Below are positions 43,641 to 51,972 of a DNA stretch of 64,000 nucleotides, piece by piece. The stretch is from an uncultured Prevotella sp. GTDB lineage: Bacteria > Bacteroidota > Bacteroidia > Bacteroidales > Bacteroidaceae. The notes below the pieces were generated by a model that searched no databases, had not been told where the DNA came from, and was given only the letters and a program-made list of their open reading frames with translations. The DNA lies in NCBI GenBank assembly GCA_947169185.1, contig CAMVOS010000008.1, positions 1 through 64,000 of the forward strand, in the 5' to 3' direction. The translations under genes and the position numbers were made by a program. Within the stretch, counting starts at the first letter, position 1. Each line of letters opens with the position of its first letter.

Positions 43641-44201
43641 ATGAAAACATTACTTATACTTTTCACTTTTCACTTATCACTTTTCACTTCCCTACATGCT
43701 CAGCCTGCTGGGGTAGCATTAGACACGCTGACCATACAGCATATTGACTTTGAGGGTAAGACGCAGCAAGGCGTGCTGATATGCAACAAGACGATATCGA
43801 AAGACTTGCGCGAGATATTTACTGAGCTTTACAAGGCGAAATACCCTATAGAGCGTATCCGCCCGATTTCTGAGTATGGCAACGACGATGAGCGCTCGAT
43901 GCAGGCCAACAATACCTCGTGCTACTGCTATCGCACCGTTGAGGGCAGTAGCAAGCTGTCGAAACATGCCCGAGGACTGGCTATCGATGTGAACCCACTC
44001 TATAACCCCTGCGTCAAAAGGAAAAAGGACGGCACGCTGTTGATCCAACCCTCAACAGGCAAGCCCTTCGTGAACCGTAGCAAGTCGTTCAAGTATAAGA
44101 TTACGCCAAAGGATTTGTGTTATCGACAGTTCGTCAAGCATGGATTCCGATGGGGTGGGGCTTGGCGCTCGTTAAAGGACTACCAGCACTTTGAAAAATA
44201 A
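43641..44201 (+). CDS. M15 family peptidase (D-Ala-D-Ala or L,D-type)
   Basis: 186 residues. Zinc motif SKHARGLAIDVNPL (HxxxxxxD) and WGGAWRSLKDYQHFE (catalytic Asp and third zinc His), the M15C pattern of endolysin-like peptidoglycan peptidases. The signal peptide (MKTLLILFTFHLSLFTSLHAQ) is encoded mostly by a CTTTTCA heptamer repeat that continues from the preceding gene's end. Acts on wall peptides in the periplasm. Terminator 3 nt after the stop. Confidence 0.88.
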   Translation: MKTLLILFTFHLSLFTSLHAQPAGVALDTLTIQHIDFEGKTQQGVLICNKTISKDLREIFTELYKAKYPIERIRPISEYGNDDERSMQANNTSCYCYRTVEGSSKLSKHARGLAIDVNPLYNPCVKRKKDGTLLIQPSTGKPFVNRSKSFKYKITPKDLCYRQFVKHGFRWGGAWRSLKDYQHFEK

Positions 44202-44204
44202 AAA

Positions 44205-44230
44205 AAGGAACTCTTTGCAGAGTCCCTTTT
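44205..44230. terminator. Terminator between the M15 and xylanase genes
   Basis: AAGGAACTCT and AGAGTCCCTT pair (one mismatch) around TTGC, T4 on plus and A-rich upstream, so usable from both sides of this convergent pair. Confidence 0.7.
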
Positions 44231-44252
44231 AATATGCTAGTGTCATGGCTAT

Positions 44253-46463
44253 TTACTTCATGACTTTATGCCCATTTACGATATACAGTCCATGAGGCAG
44301 GCTCTGCCATTCGGTCTTTGTACCCACCTTGACACCCATGAGGTTGTAGACGTTAGACGTCTTAGGAATGTCTCTAGCAATCGTTTGAATAGCTGTCGGC
44401 GTCGGGCTGGTAACCTTCAGTTCGCGGGCAGCAGAGGTCTTGCTCTTACCGTTTTCTGCAGTTACAATAGCTGTGATGGCGTAGGTTCCCATCGCATCAG
44501 GTACAAAGTCACAGGTATAGGTGCTTGTGGTGCCCTGTTGTGCCATAGTGCCAATTAGCATATTGTTGGCATAAACTTTTACGTGACTGATGGGACTGTT
44601 TCTTGATGTGAATTTTCCCTCGATTTCAATATGGTCGCCAACACCATATTCAGCGCTGAAGTTCATCAGCTTGGTTGACATGCCGTCACCTTCCTCATAG
44701 CGGTTTAGTGTGATGCTCTTAATCTTGAAGCCGCCCTTTTCAATCATCATCGAAATGACATGACGTCCAGCGGTCAGGGGCACGATGGTCTTACCGTGCA
44801 ACAGCTTGTAGTTAGAGGAACCGCCAGTATTGGGAACCTCTACAAACTCGGTGAGGTACGACAGACTGTCGAGACCGTATTCTGTCAAGTGGAATCGGCC
44901 ATTAGCATTGTCTGCAGCAACCTCGGCGTCGAACGAGTAGTAACCGTCTTCTTTCACGTTGACGGTATAGTCCATCCACTGGCCGTTTGTCATAGAAGCA
45001 CCCTCGGTGCGTGAGGCGCTGGAGTAGCTTACACCTGAAAGACCCTTATCGTACTCTATAGTATTGATGGTGCCAGGCAACTCAGGAATAGTTTCGTTGT
45101 AAGGCTCGCGTTTTGTTGTATCAGAGAGTACTTGGAAACGACCGTAGCGCTCATAAGTGGTGCCGTCGGTAGCAGTCACCACGGCCTTTGTGCTTTTCGT
45201 ACCTGATGAACTCGTGGTGTATTCTACAATATAAGGCGCCTCAGTCATGGTTTTTACCAACTCATTGCCAACATAGAAATCCACCTTCTGGATGGTCTTA
45301 GTAGCCAAACGAGCATGAATCTTGATGGGCAGCACATCACCCTTGGCCACCTTCATGCTGGCAGGGCGGATATAGACCGAGGCCTCCTTCTTTGCGCCAG
45401 GGAATGGACCGGTAGCGGCCTTGGCCTTATCGCTGGCCATGTACTCTTTCAGCCAGGTCATAGCAGGACGCTCTTCACCATTAATGTAAAGGCCTGAAAT
45501 ACCCGGTCCTATCAAATTGCCATTTGCGTCCCTTGCGTCTTGATATGGATTGTTTTTTTCTTTCAAGTTAATCCAAGTCTTGCCATAAACATAACCCCAC
45601 AAGGTAATACCTGCACAATAGGAAGCCTCCCACATCAAAGGAACCTGTGCCTGATAGTCTTTTTTCTGACTGTTACCATGAGTTTCGGGGTCATAGTCGC
45701 CAATATCATATTCAGTAACGTACATGGGCATCTTCAGCGCATCTTGCTGCTTCTTCATGACGCTACTTAATTCGCTGGCGCTGCAGCCACCCAAGTCGTG
45801 GGCCTGATTGCCGTAGGCGTCAATAGGTGCACCGGCATCACGCAGAGCTTGTACCAAGTTGATATAGTTGTCAACATCCCATCGGAATGAGTTATAGTCA
45901 TTGTAAATCAGAATAGCATCCGGCCAGCGCTGTCCAGCCATGTCGAAGGCCTTGATGAGCCAGTCGTAACCGGTCTTGCCACCACCACCCAATGACTCTT
46001 TTATCATCGAGTTACCATTCTGATGATTTCCTACAGCCTCGTTCACCACGTCAATCATGGGCAAGGTCTTGTACTTTGTCTTGACTTGATTAAACCAATT
46101 GGTGATAGCCGCATAGCGCTCCTTCGGTGTCAGGTCTGGTAGCCAGTTCGGATACTGGGCACCCCACACCAGCGCGTGGAACTTGTAGGGGAAGTTGTGG
46201 TTCTTGGCATAGTTGAACGCATTGTCACAGCCCCAGTTGAATTTCCCTCTAGTGCCTTCTACCGAACCCCATTTCGATTCGTTTTCACAAGTAATCTGGT
46301 TCCAGAGTTCATAGAACTTTGGCACACCGCCTCCGGCTTCCACACTACCGACGGTGGTAATGTTGCCAAGGAACTTGTTGGGGTTCGTTGACAACTGCGC
46401 CTGCATGTTACCTGTTGTCAGGCAGCTTGCGATGAATGTTGTGATAATAAGTTTTGTTCTCAT
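44253..46463 (-). CDS. Secreted GH10 endo-beta-1,4-xylanase with CBM6 and type IX-like tail
   Basis: 736 residues with signal peptide (to about residue 22). GH10 barrel 25-345: WNQITCENESKWG, acid/base Glu142 in DVVNEAV, nucleophile Glu251 in VTEYDIGD, WGYVYGKTW. Then an Ig-like domain (about 360-445), a CBM6-like domain (about 460-590, TEGASMTNGQWMDYTV...HVISMMIEKGGFKIKSITL), a second Ig-like domain, and a C-terminal VYNLMGVKVG...LPHGLYIVNGHKVMK tail of the Prevotella type IX sorting kind. Cleaves xylan outside the cell. Oddly it follows glnN by 15 nt. Confidence 0.92.
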   Translation of the reverse strand: MRTKLIITTFIASCLTTGNMQAQLSTNPNKFLGNITTVGSVEAGGGVPKFYELWNQITCENESKWGSVEGTRGKFNWGCDNAFNYAKNHNFPYKFHALVWGAQYPNWLPDLTPKERYAAITNWFNQVKTKYKTLPMIDVVNEAVGNHQNGNSMIKESLGGGGKTGYDWLIKAFDMAGQRWPDAILIYNDYNSFRWDVDNYINLVQALRDAGAPIDAYGNQAHDLGGCSASELSSVMKKQQDALKMPMYVTEYDIGDYDPETHGNSQKKDYQAQVPLMWEASYCAGITLWGYVYGKTWINLKEKNNPYQDARDANGNLIGPGISGLYINGEERPAMTWLKEYMASDKAKAATGPFPGAKKEASVYIRPASMKVAKGDVLPIKIHARLATKTIQKVDFYVGNELVKTMTEAPYIVEYTTSSSGTKSTKAVVTATDGTTYERYGRFQVLSDTTKREPYNETIPELPGTINTIEYDKGLSGVSYSSASRTEGASMTNGQWMDYTVNVKEDGYYSFDAEVAADNANGRFHLTEYGLDSLSYLTEFVEVPNTGGSSNYKLLHGKTIVPLTAGRHVISMMIEKGGFKIKSITLNRYEEGDGMSTKLMNFSAEYGVGDHIEIEGKFTSRNSPISHVKVYANNMLIGTMAQQGTTSTYTCDFVPDAMGTYAITAIVTAENGKSKTSAARELKVTSPTPTAIQTIARDIPKTSNVYNLMGVKVGTKTEWQSLPHGLYIVNGHKVMK

Positions 46464-46478
46464 AAATTAAATTAGTTG

Positions 46479-48731
46479 TTATCTGATAAATAATAGTTCT
46501 CGATATTTCGGTAGCGTCCAGAGACCGTCCTCCACAATCATTTCCAGCTTGTCTATCTCCAGGCGGATATCCTCCATCTTCGGACAAACGGTGTCGTGAT
46601 ACTGGATGGCGCGTTGGTGGATGTTGGCTATCTGGTTGGCAATGCGACGTGCCTCGGTCAGCTCCTCAACCAGCTGTTCTATCTTCTCGGTGCGCTCGGC
46701 AATTTCCTCAATGAGTTTCATGTTACGACTGCTCAGTCGCTCGGCCTTGTCGGCTGAAAAGACGGCCTTCATGCCTTGCACGTTCTTGATGAGTTGCGAC
46801 TGGTAGTGTGTCGATACCGGGATGATGTGGTTCATGGCCAGGTCGCCCAGCACGCGGGCCTCAATCTGCACGGTCTTGACGTACATTTCCCACTTGACCT
46901 CGTTGCGGGCTTCCAGCTCCTTACGGTTCATCACCTTCGTGCTTTCGAACATTTTGACGCTTGTGGCGTCCAGATAGTGCTCGAAGATAATCGGACACGA
47001 CTTCTCGACGTCCAACCCGCGCTTGGCAGCCTCCTTGACCCATTCTTCCGAATAGCCATTGCCGTCGAAACGGATAGGCTTGCAGGCTTTGATGTCTTCG
47101 CGCAACACCTCGACAATGGCGTGGAACTTAGCGGTATGACCTGTGCCTGAAGCGTAGGCAGGGTTCTTCTCGAACTCGGCAATCTTTTGGTCTACACGCT
47201 CCTTGAACGATATCAAGGCTTCAGCCATTGCCGCATTCAGGGCTATCATGGCCGATGCACAGTTGACGCTCGAACCGGGTGCACGGAACTCGAAGCGGTT
47301 ACCCGTGAAGGCAAAGGGCGAGGTGCGGTTGCGGTCGGTATTGTCGATGATGAGGTCGGGAATCTGCGGAATGTCAATCTGCATGCCTTTCTTGCCCTTC
47401 AGCGTGAAGAGTTCAGTGGCTTCCGACTCCTCAATCTTGTCCAGCAGTTCGGTCAGCTGGGTGCCAAGGAACGAGGAAATGATGGCTGGTGGAGCCTCAT
47501 TGCCGCCCAGGCGGTGGGCATTGGTGGCACTCATAATCGAGGCTTTCAGCAGTCCGTTATGCTTGTAGACAGCCATCAGCGTCTCGACGATGAAGGTGAC
47601 GAAGCGCAGCGTCTCGTTGGCTGTGGCTTCAGGGTTCGAGGCGTCAATCTTGCCTGGGGCATGCAACAGCACGCCATTATCAGCAGACAGACTCCAGTTG
47701 TTATGCTTACCTGAGCCGTTGATGCCGTCGAAGGGCTTTTCGTGCAACAACACGCGGAAACCGTGGTTGCGGGCCACCTTCTTCATCAGCGACATCAAGA
47801 GCATGTTATGGTCGACAGCCAAGTTGCACTCCTCGAAGATGGGTGCCAACTCGAACTGGTTGGGAGCCACCTCGTTATGGCGTGTCTTGCATGGAATGGC
47901 CAACTCCAGGGCCTGAATCTCGAGGTCCTTCATGAAGGCCTGCACGCGGTCGGGAATGGTGCCGAAGTAGTGGTCGTCCATCTGCTGGTTCTTAGCACTC
48001 TCGTGGCCCATCAGCGTGCGGCCGGTCATCAGCAGGTCGGGACGTGCCGAGTAGAGCCCTTCGTCCACGAGAAAGTACTCCTGCTCCCAACCCAGATTGA
48101 CCTGCACCTTGGTGACGTCGTTATAAAAATACTGGCAAACATCCTTGGCAGCCTTGCCCACGGCATGCAGCGCACGCAGCAGGGGAGCCTTGTAGTCCAG
48201 CGCCTCGCCGGTATAGGCTATAAATATGGTGGGAATACACAGCGTGTCGTCAATGATGAACACCGGGCTGGTGGGGTCCCAGGCCGAGTAGCCGCGGGCC
48301 TCGAAGGTGTTGCGGATACCACCGTTGGGGAACGATGAGGCGTCAGGCTCCTGCTGCACGAGCAGTTTTCCGCTGAACTTCTCAATCATGCCGCCCTTGC
48401 CGTCGTGCTCTACGAAGGCGTCGTGCTTCTCGGCAGTACCTTCGGTCAGCGGCTGGAACCAGTGGGTATAGTGCGTGACGCCCATTTCCAGGGCCCATTG
48501 CTTCATGCCGTCAGCCACAGCGTCGGCAATCGAACGGTCCAGCGAGGCACCGTTGTCCATCACGTCAATCATCTTGTCGTAGATGTCCTTTGGCAGGTAT
48601 TTATACATCTTCTTGCGGTCGAAAACGTATTTGCCAAAGAACTCTGCGGGGCGCTCTTTTGGAACATTTACCTCTATTGGACGTTTCTTAAATGCTTCCT
48701 CTACTACCTGAAATCTTAAATTGTTTGCCAT
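46479..48731 (-). CDS. glnN: Glutamine synthetase type III
   Basis: 750 residues from ATG 48731 (MANNLRFQVVEEAFKKRP); the longer ORF-track start runs into aguB. GSIII marks: RPAEFFGKYVF, MTHYTHWFQPLTEGTAEKHDAF, VNLGWEQEYFLVD (metal Glu), HNEVAPNQFELAPIFEE, NGSGKHNNWSL and NRTSPFAFTGNRFEFR. Makes glutamine from glutamate and ammonia; type III is the main form in Bacteroides. It starts 5 nt after aguB, whose reaction releases ammonia, so substrate supply and capture may be linked. Confidence 0.96.
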   Translation of the reverse strand: MANNLRFQVVEEAFKKRPIEVNVPKERPAEFFGKYVFDRKKMYKYLPKDIYDKMIDVMDNGASLDRSIADAVADGMKQWALEMGVTHYTHWFQPLTEGTAEKHDAFVEHDGKGGMIEKFSGKLLVQQEPDASSFPNGGIRNTFEARGYSAWDPTSPVFIIDDTLCIPTIFIAYTGEALDYKAPLLRALHAVGKAAKDVCQYFYNDVTKVQVNLGWEQEYFLVDEGLYSARPDLLMTGRTLMGHESAKNQQMDDHYFGTIPDRVQAFMKDLEIQALELAIPCKTRHNEVAPNQFELAPIFEECNLAVDHNMLLMSLMKKVARNHGFRVLLHEKPFDGINGSGKHNNWSLSADNGVLLHAPGKIDASNPEATANETLRFVTFIVETLMAVYKHNGLLKASIMSATNAHRLGGNEAPPAIISSFLGTQLTELLDKIEESEATELFTLKGKKGMQIDIPQIPDLIIDNTDRNRTSPFAFTGNRFEFRAPGSSVNCASAMIALNAAMAEALISFKERVDQKIAEFEKNPAYASGTGHTAKFHAIVEVLREDIKACKPIRFDGNGYSEEWVKEAAKRGLDVEKSCPIIFEHYLDATSVKMFESTKVMNRKELEARNEVKWEMYVKTVQIEARVLGDLAMNHIIPVSTHYQSQLIKNVQGMKAVFSADKAERLSSRNMKLIEEIAERTEKIEQLVEELTEARRIANQIANIHQRAIQYHDTVCPKMEDIRLEIDKLEMIVEDGLWTLPKYRELLFIR

Positions 48732-48736
48732 GATGT

Positions 48737-49591
48737 TTAGTCGTTGTATCGTTTTGTGATGTCGTTGTAATTCTCTATTCTGCGGTCTCTTAGGAACGGC
48801 CACCAGCGGCGCACCTGCTCAGAGCGCTGCATGTCGACCTCGACGAGCGCTACTGCCTCTTGGTCAATGGGTGCCTCGTACAGCAATTCGCCTTGCGGAC
48901 CGGCCACAAATGATGTGCCCCAAAACGGCACGCCATCTTCCTCGCCCACGCGGTTGACTGTTATGACGGGCAGTCCGTTCGCTACGGCATGTCCGCGCTG
49001 TACCGTTTGCCACGCCATGCGCTGGCGTTCCTGTTCCTCGCGTGTATCGTTGGGGTCGTAACCGATGGCGGTAGGATATATCAGCAGCTCCGCACCAGCC
49101 AGCGCCATCAGTCGGGCGGCTTCAGGATACCATTGATCCCAGCACACCAGCACGCCCAGCTTGCCTAACGATGTCTCGATGGGTTGGAATCCCAGGTCGC
49201 CAGGCGTGAAGTAGAACTTCTCGTAGTATCCCGGGTCGTCGGGGATGTGCATCTTGCGATATTTGCCGGCAATGGTGCCGTCCTTCTCCAGCACGACCGC
49301 CGTGTTATGGTAGAGTCCTGTAGCGCGACGTTCGAACAGCGACGTGACAATGACCACTTGCAACTCTTTGGCGATGTCGCCAAAGAACTTGGTCGACGGA
49401 CCAGGAATGGTCTCTGCCAAGTCGAAGAGGTTCACATCCTCTTGCTTGCAGAAGTACAACGAGTTGTGCAATTCCTGCAACACAATGAGTTCTGCACCCT
49501 CTTTGGCCAGCTGGCGAATCTTGGTCGCCAAGTGGAGCATGTTGGTTTTCACGTCCTCGCCGTTATGCTGTTGTATGATACCTATCTTCAT
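48737..49591 (-). CDS. aguB: N-carbamoylputrescine amidase
   Basis: 284 residues from ATG 49591 (MKIGIIQQHNGED). Nitrilase superfamily with the Glu-Lys-Cys triad: ELIVLQELHN, KYRKMHIPDDPGYYEKFYF and GVLVCWDQWYPEAARLM. The GYYEKFYFTPGDLGF segment is specific for AguB. Splits N-carbamoylputrescine to putrescine, CO2 and ammonia. The partner AguA lies 2.4 kb upstream beyond a decayed region, with the same 14-nt box in its promoter. Confidence 0.95.
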   Translation of the reverse strand: MKIGIIQQHNGEDVKTNMLHLATKIRQLAKEGAELIVLQELHNSLYFCKQEDVNLFDLAETIPGPSTKFFGDIAKELQVVIVTSLFERRATGLYHNTAVVLEKDGTIAGKYRKMHIPDDPGYYEKFYFTPGDLGFQPIETSLGKLGVLVCWDQWYPEAARLMALAGAELLIYPTAIGYDPNDTREEQERQRMAWQTVQRGHAVANGLPVITVNRVGEEDGVPFWGTSFVAGPQGELLYEAPIDQEAVALVEVDMQRSEQVRRWWPFLRDRRIENYNDITKRYND

Positions 49592-49612
49592 AATTGGGTA
49601 TAATTCAGGGTG

Positions 49613-49647
49613 CAAAGGTACGAATAAGTGAGTAAAAAGCCAAATAA
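49613..49647 (-). promoter_or_regulatory. Promoter of aguB-glnN with TTATTTGGCTTTTT box
   Basis: On minus TTTG (49641-49644), 20 nt, TACCTTTG (49613-49620). The -33 region reads TTATTTGGCTTTTT (49634-49647), identical to the aguA promoter. It also lies in a hairpin-capable AAAAAGCCAAAT/ATTTGGACTTTTT stretch. Confidence 0.82.
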
Positions 49648-49669
49648 ATTTGGACTTTTTCGAACGTGA

Positions 49670-49697
49670 GTACCTTCTTCGTTAACGAAAAAGGTAC
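49670..49697. repeat. 28-bp near-perfect palindrome upstream of aguB
   Basis: GTACCTTCTTCGTT pairs with AACGAAAAAGGTAC with one C-A mismatch; the centre TTCGTTAACGAA is perfect. Next to it (49693-49707) is a second copy of AAGGTACGAATAAGTG, the sequence that forms the aguB -7 region (49616-49630). Regulatory site or fold-back after the phosphatase gene; no T run. Confidence 0.6.
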
Positions 49698-49741
49698 GAA
49701 TAAGTGTGAACTTTACAAAGTAAAATGGCAAAAATCTTTGG

Positions 49742-51025
49742 CTATTTATTCAATTTTGCCAAATAGTATGCCCTGACATCCGCCCATTTATAGTACGGCC
49801 ATGAGGCTGTCTCGATGGGCATGTGGGCCTCGCGCTCGTTAAACAGCACCTTGACCAGCGTGTCGCCCTCCTTGCCCTTTTTCGGACGGTAGAATATGAA
49901 CTGCACATTGCAGGCCGTTGGAATCAGATAGTACGAGCGGAACGTCTCGTCCAGCTTGTTGAGGTCGCTGACCGATGTGGCCGATCCGTCCAGGTCGAGC
50001 ATACAGAGCAGGGGCAGCACCACCGTGTCGTGACCGAATCGCAGCGATACCTGCTTCTGGGTCACCGTGTCGGCCGTCTCGATGATGTTTCGTAGCAGAT
50101 ATTTCTGATTCCAGGGCAGACGGCCGCCCGTTTGTGGGGCATTGCTGTACATCAAGTACCAGTAGAGGTTGTTGCTAATCCACAGGCTGTGCAGCTCCTC
50201 GGGGGTAAACAGTTCCAGCAACCAGGCGTCGCCATCGTGGCTCTGCATGTTCAGGGCGATGTCGGCTATCTTGCCCATCAGCGGACCCGTCGTCACGTTC
50301 AGGTACACCCAATGCTGGTCGTTGAACAAGGTCTGCATCAGGCGTTCGGGGTGACGGACACTATCGCTGATGGCCGACTGCCGTTGCATGGCGCGCATGA
50401 TGTCCCTCGATGGCATGGCGCGTGGTGCCGAGTGGTTCATGTAGTGCATATCGGCCTTGCTGGCGTCGTTGTAGATGCGAGCCGAGGGGTTGGCGGCCTG
50501 CAACTCTTCGCATTCGGCCATCATCGAGATAATGGCGCGGATGGACGTCGTGGATATCGAGTGAATGGGCAGGTTGGGCGTCTTGAAGATTTCGGGGAAG
50601 TTCTGAGCCATGCGCTTGGCGATGCCGTGATGCTGGCGCTGGCCAACGGCGGTCAGGTCGCCCAGACGGTCCTTTGTGGTCTTCTGTATCGAGTCAAGCT
50701 TCGCCAGCACCTGCTCACCCAGAGGTGTCAGCTTGCCGGCATCCTTGGCCTTTTTCAGCGTCTCGACGGGCATGCCGTAGTCGCTCTCTTCCAGCATGTA
50801 GCGGGCACCGTGGCGTCCATAGTGCGACAGATAGTAAGGCTCGTAACCCTTTGGCGCAGGGGTCAGCGTGGTGCGAGGCAGACGGTCGTAGTCCGTCATG
50901 TTGCCGGCAGCTAAGAATTTGTCGGCAGCAATCTCTTCGAGTGCCGTCTTACCGGAAAAACGTTGTACTTGTGCCGAAGCGGCCACAGAGCATGCCAATA
51001 ACAGGCCAATGAAAATCTTCTTCAT
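49742..51025 (-). CDS. Histidine-type acid phosphatase (possibly MINPP/phytase-like)
   Basis: 427 residues with signal peptide (MKKIFIGLLLACSVAASAQ). Histidine phosphatase branch 2: YYLSHYGRHGARYML holds the RHG catalytic motif (RHGxR variant RHGAR), and LRFGHDTVVLPLL gives the HD proton donor. Size and the periplasmic location fit the multiple inositol polyphosphate phosphatases of Bacteroides, but substrate cannot be fixed by sequence. No close operon partner. Confidence 0.88.
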   Translation of the reverse strand: MKKIFIGLLLACSVAASAQVQRFSGKTALEEIAADKFLAAGNMTDYDRLPRTTLTPAPKGYEPYYLSHYGRHGARYMLEESDYGMPVETLKKAKDAGKLTPLGEQVLAKLDSIQKTTKDRLGDLTAVGQRQHHGIAKRMAQNFPEIFKTPNLPIHSISTTSIRAIISMMAECEELQAANPSARIYNDASKADMHYMNHSAPRAMPSRDIMRAMQRQSAISDSVRHPERLMQTLFNDQHWVYLNVTTGPLMGKIADIALNMQSHDGDAWLLELFTPEELHSLWISNNLYWYLMYSNAPQTGGRLPWNQKYLLRNIIETADTVTQKQVSLRFGHDTVVLPLLCMLDLDGSATSVSDLNKLDETFRSYYLIPTACNVQFIFYRPKKGKEGDTLVKVLFNEREAHMPIETASWPYYKWADVRAYYLAKLNK

Positions 51026-51130
51026 AGTTGATAGTAAAAGTTGTTGTTAAGTTGAATTGCTTATTATTGCCTACAAAGGTACAACAAAAAATCGAGCCAA
51101 CATCATGTTAGCCGACTTTTTTTCATAAAA

Positions 51131-51167
51131 ATTACCGCCAGTAATATCGAATTTTACTGACGGTAAT
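51131..51167 (-). terminator. Terminator after the DUF3987 remnant
   Basis: ATTACCGCCAGTAA pairs with TTACTGACGGTAAT (one C-A mismatch) around 9 nt; on minus it is followed by TTTTTATG. The remnant's stop codon lies in the hairpin. Confidence 0.7.
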
Positions 51168-51486
51168 CTGAGGGTTTAATGTCACAAAAGACTGCAACGC
51201 CACACTCTCGAAGAGAGAAACGTCCCGCTGTGACACTCAATTGCCCCTTGTTATCGCCCGAATCAGCGCACAAAAGGCTTATCTGACCGCATGGTTCGAG
51301 CCATTGGCCGCTTGGATACTGGAACTCTGCACCCGATATTTTTGCCCCTAAAGGAGCGTAAAGCATGGGGTGTTCGGGCTGAAACATGTCTTTACTCGTT
51401 TGCGAGAGCAGCAATTTCTGGGTCTCTAAGCCCTTACCGAGAGTAGGCATCTCGGGGGGCGTCGGTCTTGTAATGTCGTAAATCAT
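51154..51486 (-). pseudogene. Truncated remnant, N-terminus of a DUF3987/primase-type protein
   Basis: A 110-residue open frame starting MIYDITRPTPPEMPTLGKG. From memory this start, the GLETQKLLLSQTSKDMFQP segment and a following CGQISLLCADSGDNKGQLS closely resemble the N-terminus of large Bacteroidota DUF3987-type proteins, where the last piece is a P-loop (here degraded). The rest of the usual 600 or so residues is missing. It therefore looks like a truncated, possibly still expressed remnant; it has its own terminator. Real small-gene status is not excluded. Confidence 0.5.
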
Positions 51487-51537
51487 AATGTGTTACGTGC
51501 TTTTTAGTGAAATAATAATTTTGATTAATTCCTGTGC

Positions 51538-51699
51538 TATTTCAGTTTTTCAGTTAGGTTTTTGAGGGGTATGCATTTCCGAATTCTTTATATATAATAT
51601 ATATAACTTATTAATTATTAATTATTAATTAGTTATAAATACCAATAAGTAGACTTGACGAATAAATACCCCCTTATTTCTAACTGAAAAACTGAAATA
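51538..51699. repeat. Large inverted repeat around an AT-rich core
   Basis: Perfect 20-bp arms (TATTTCAGTTTTTCAGTTAG 51538-51557 and its complement 51680-51699). Inside, GGGGTAT and ATACCCC extend the symmetry. The 122-nt middle is very AT-rich with TATATATAATATATATA and three tandem TTAATTA 7-mers. The right arm continues as a direct repeat (AACTGAAATA twice). No gene. It resembles an origin, a recombination end or a large transcript fold. Confidence 0.75.
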
Positions 51700-51747
51700 A
51701 CTGAAATACTCCTCACTCTTCTATCAGGCCCTCCAACGCCCACAGCC

Positions 51748-51962
51748 TTATTCTTGTACGGAGAAAGTGAAAAAGGTGTTGGGGTAGGGCTCGTTCTTCA
51801 GCGTGAAGTGCCACCACTCGGTGCTGACGGGTTTGAAGCCGTGGCGGAGCATGACTCTGCCAGCATAACAAAGTTGCTATTCGTGCCCCGTCGGGCACTG
51901 GCTATTGATGTTCCCATCATGACGAGCAGGAATCCTGCTAAAAGACTTTTGCTTATCTTCAT
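51748..51962 (-). pseudogene. Deleted and frameshifted VanX-type D-Ala-D-Ala dipeptidase
   Basis: ATG 51962 opens a signal peptide (MKISKSLLAGFLLVMMGTSIASA). About 30 residues on, another frame encodes RVMLRHGFKPVSTEWWHFTLKNEPYPNTFFTF and a stop at 51748-51750, which is the C-terminal end of D-Ala-D-Ala dipeptidases (the EWWHF His is a zinc ligand). The central 150 or so residues, with the other zinc ligands, are gone and the frames do not match, so no enzyme can be made. The ORF track's 51713-51898 frame is a shadow. Confidence 0.8.
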
Positions 51963-51972
51963 TTTTTATATT

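Noticed and set aside
47187-48338. Plus-strand frames opposite glnN (175 and 198 residues)
   Set aside because: Shadows of the strongly supported GSIII gene.
51500-51747. Reading the AT-rich inverted repeat as a plain terminator
   Set aside because: The arms are 122 nt apart with a low-GC core and no adjacent T run, unlike a terminator hairpin.
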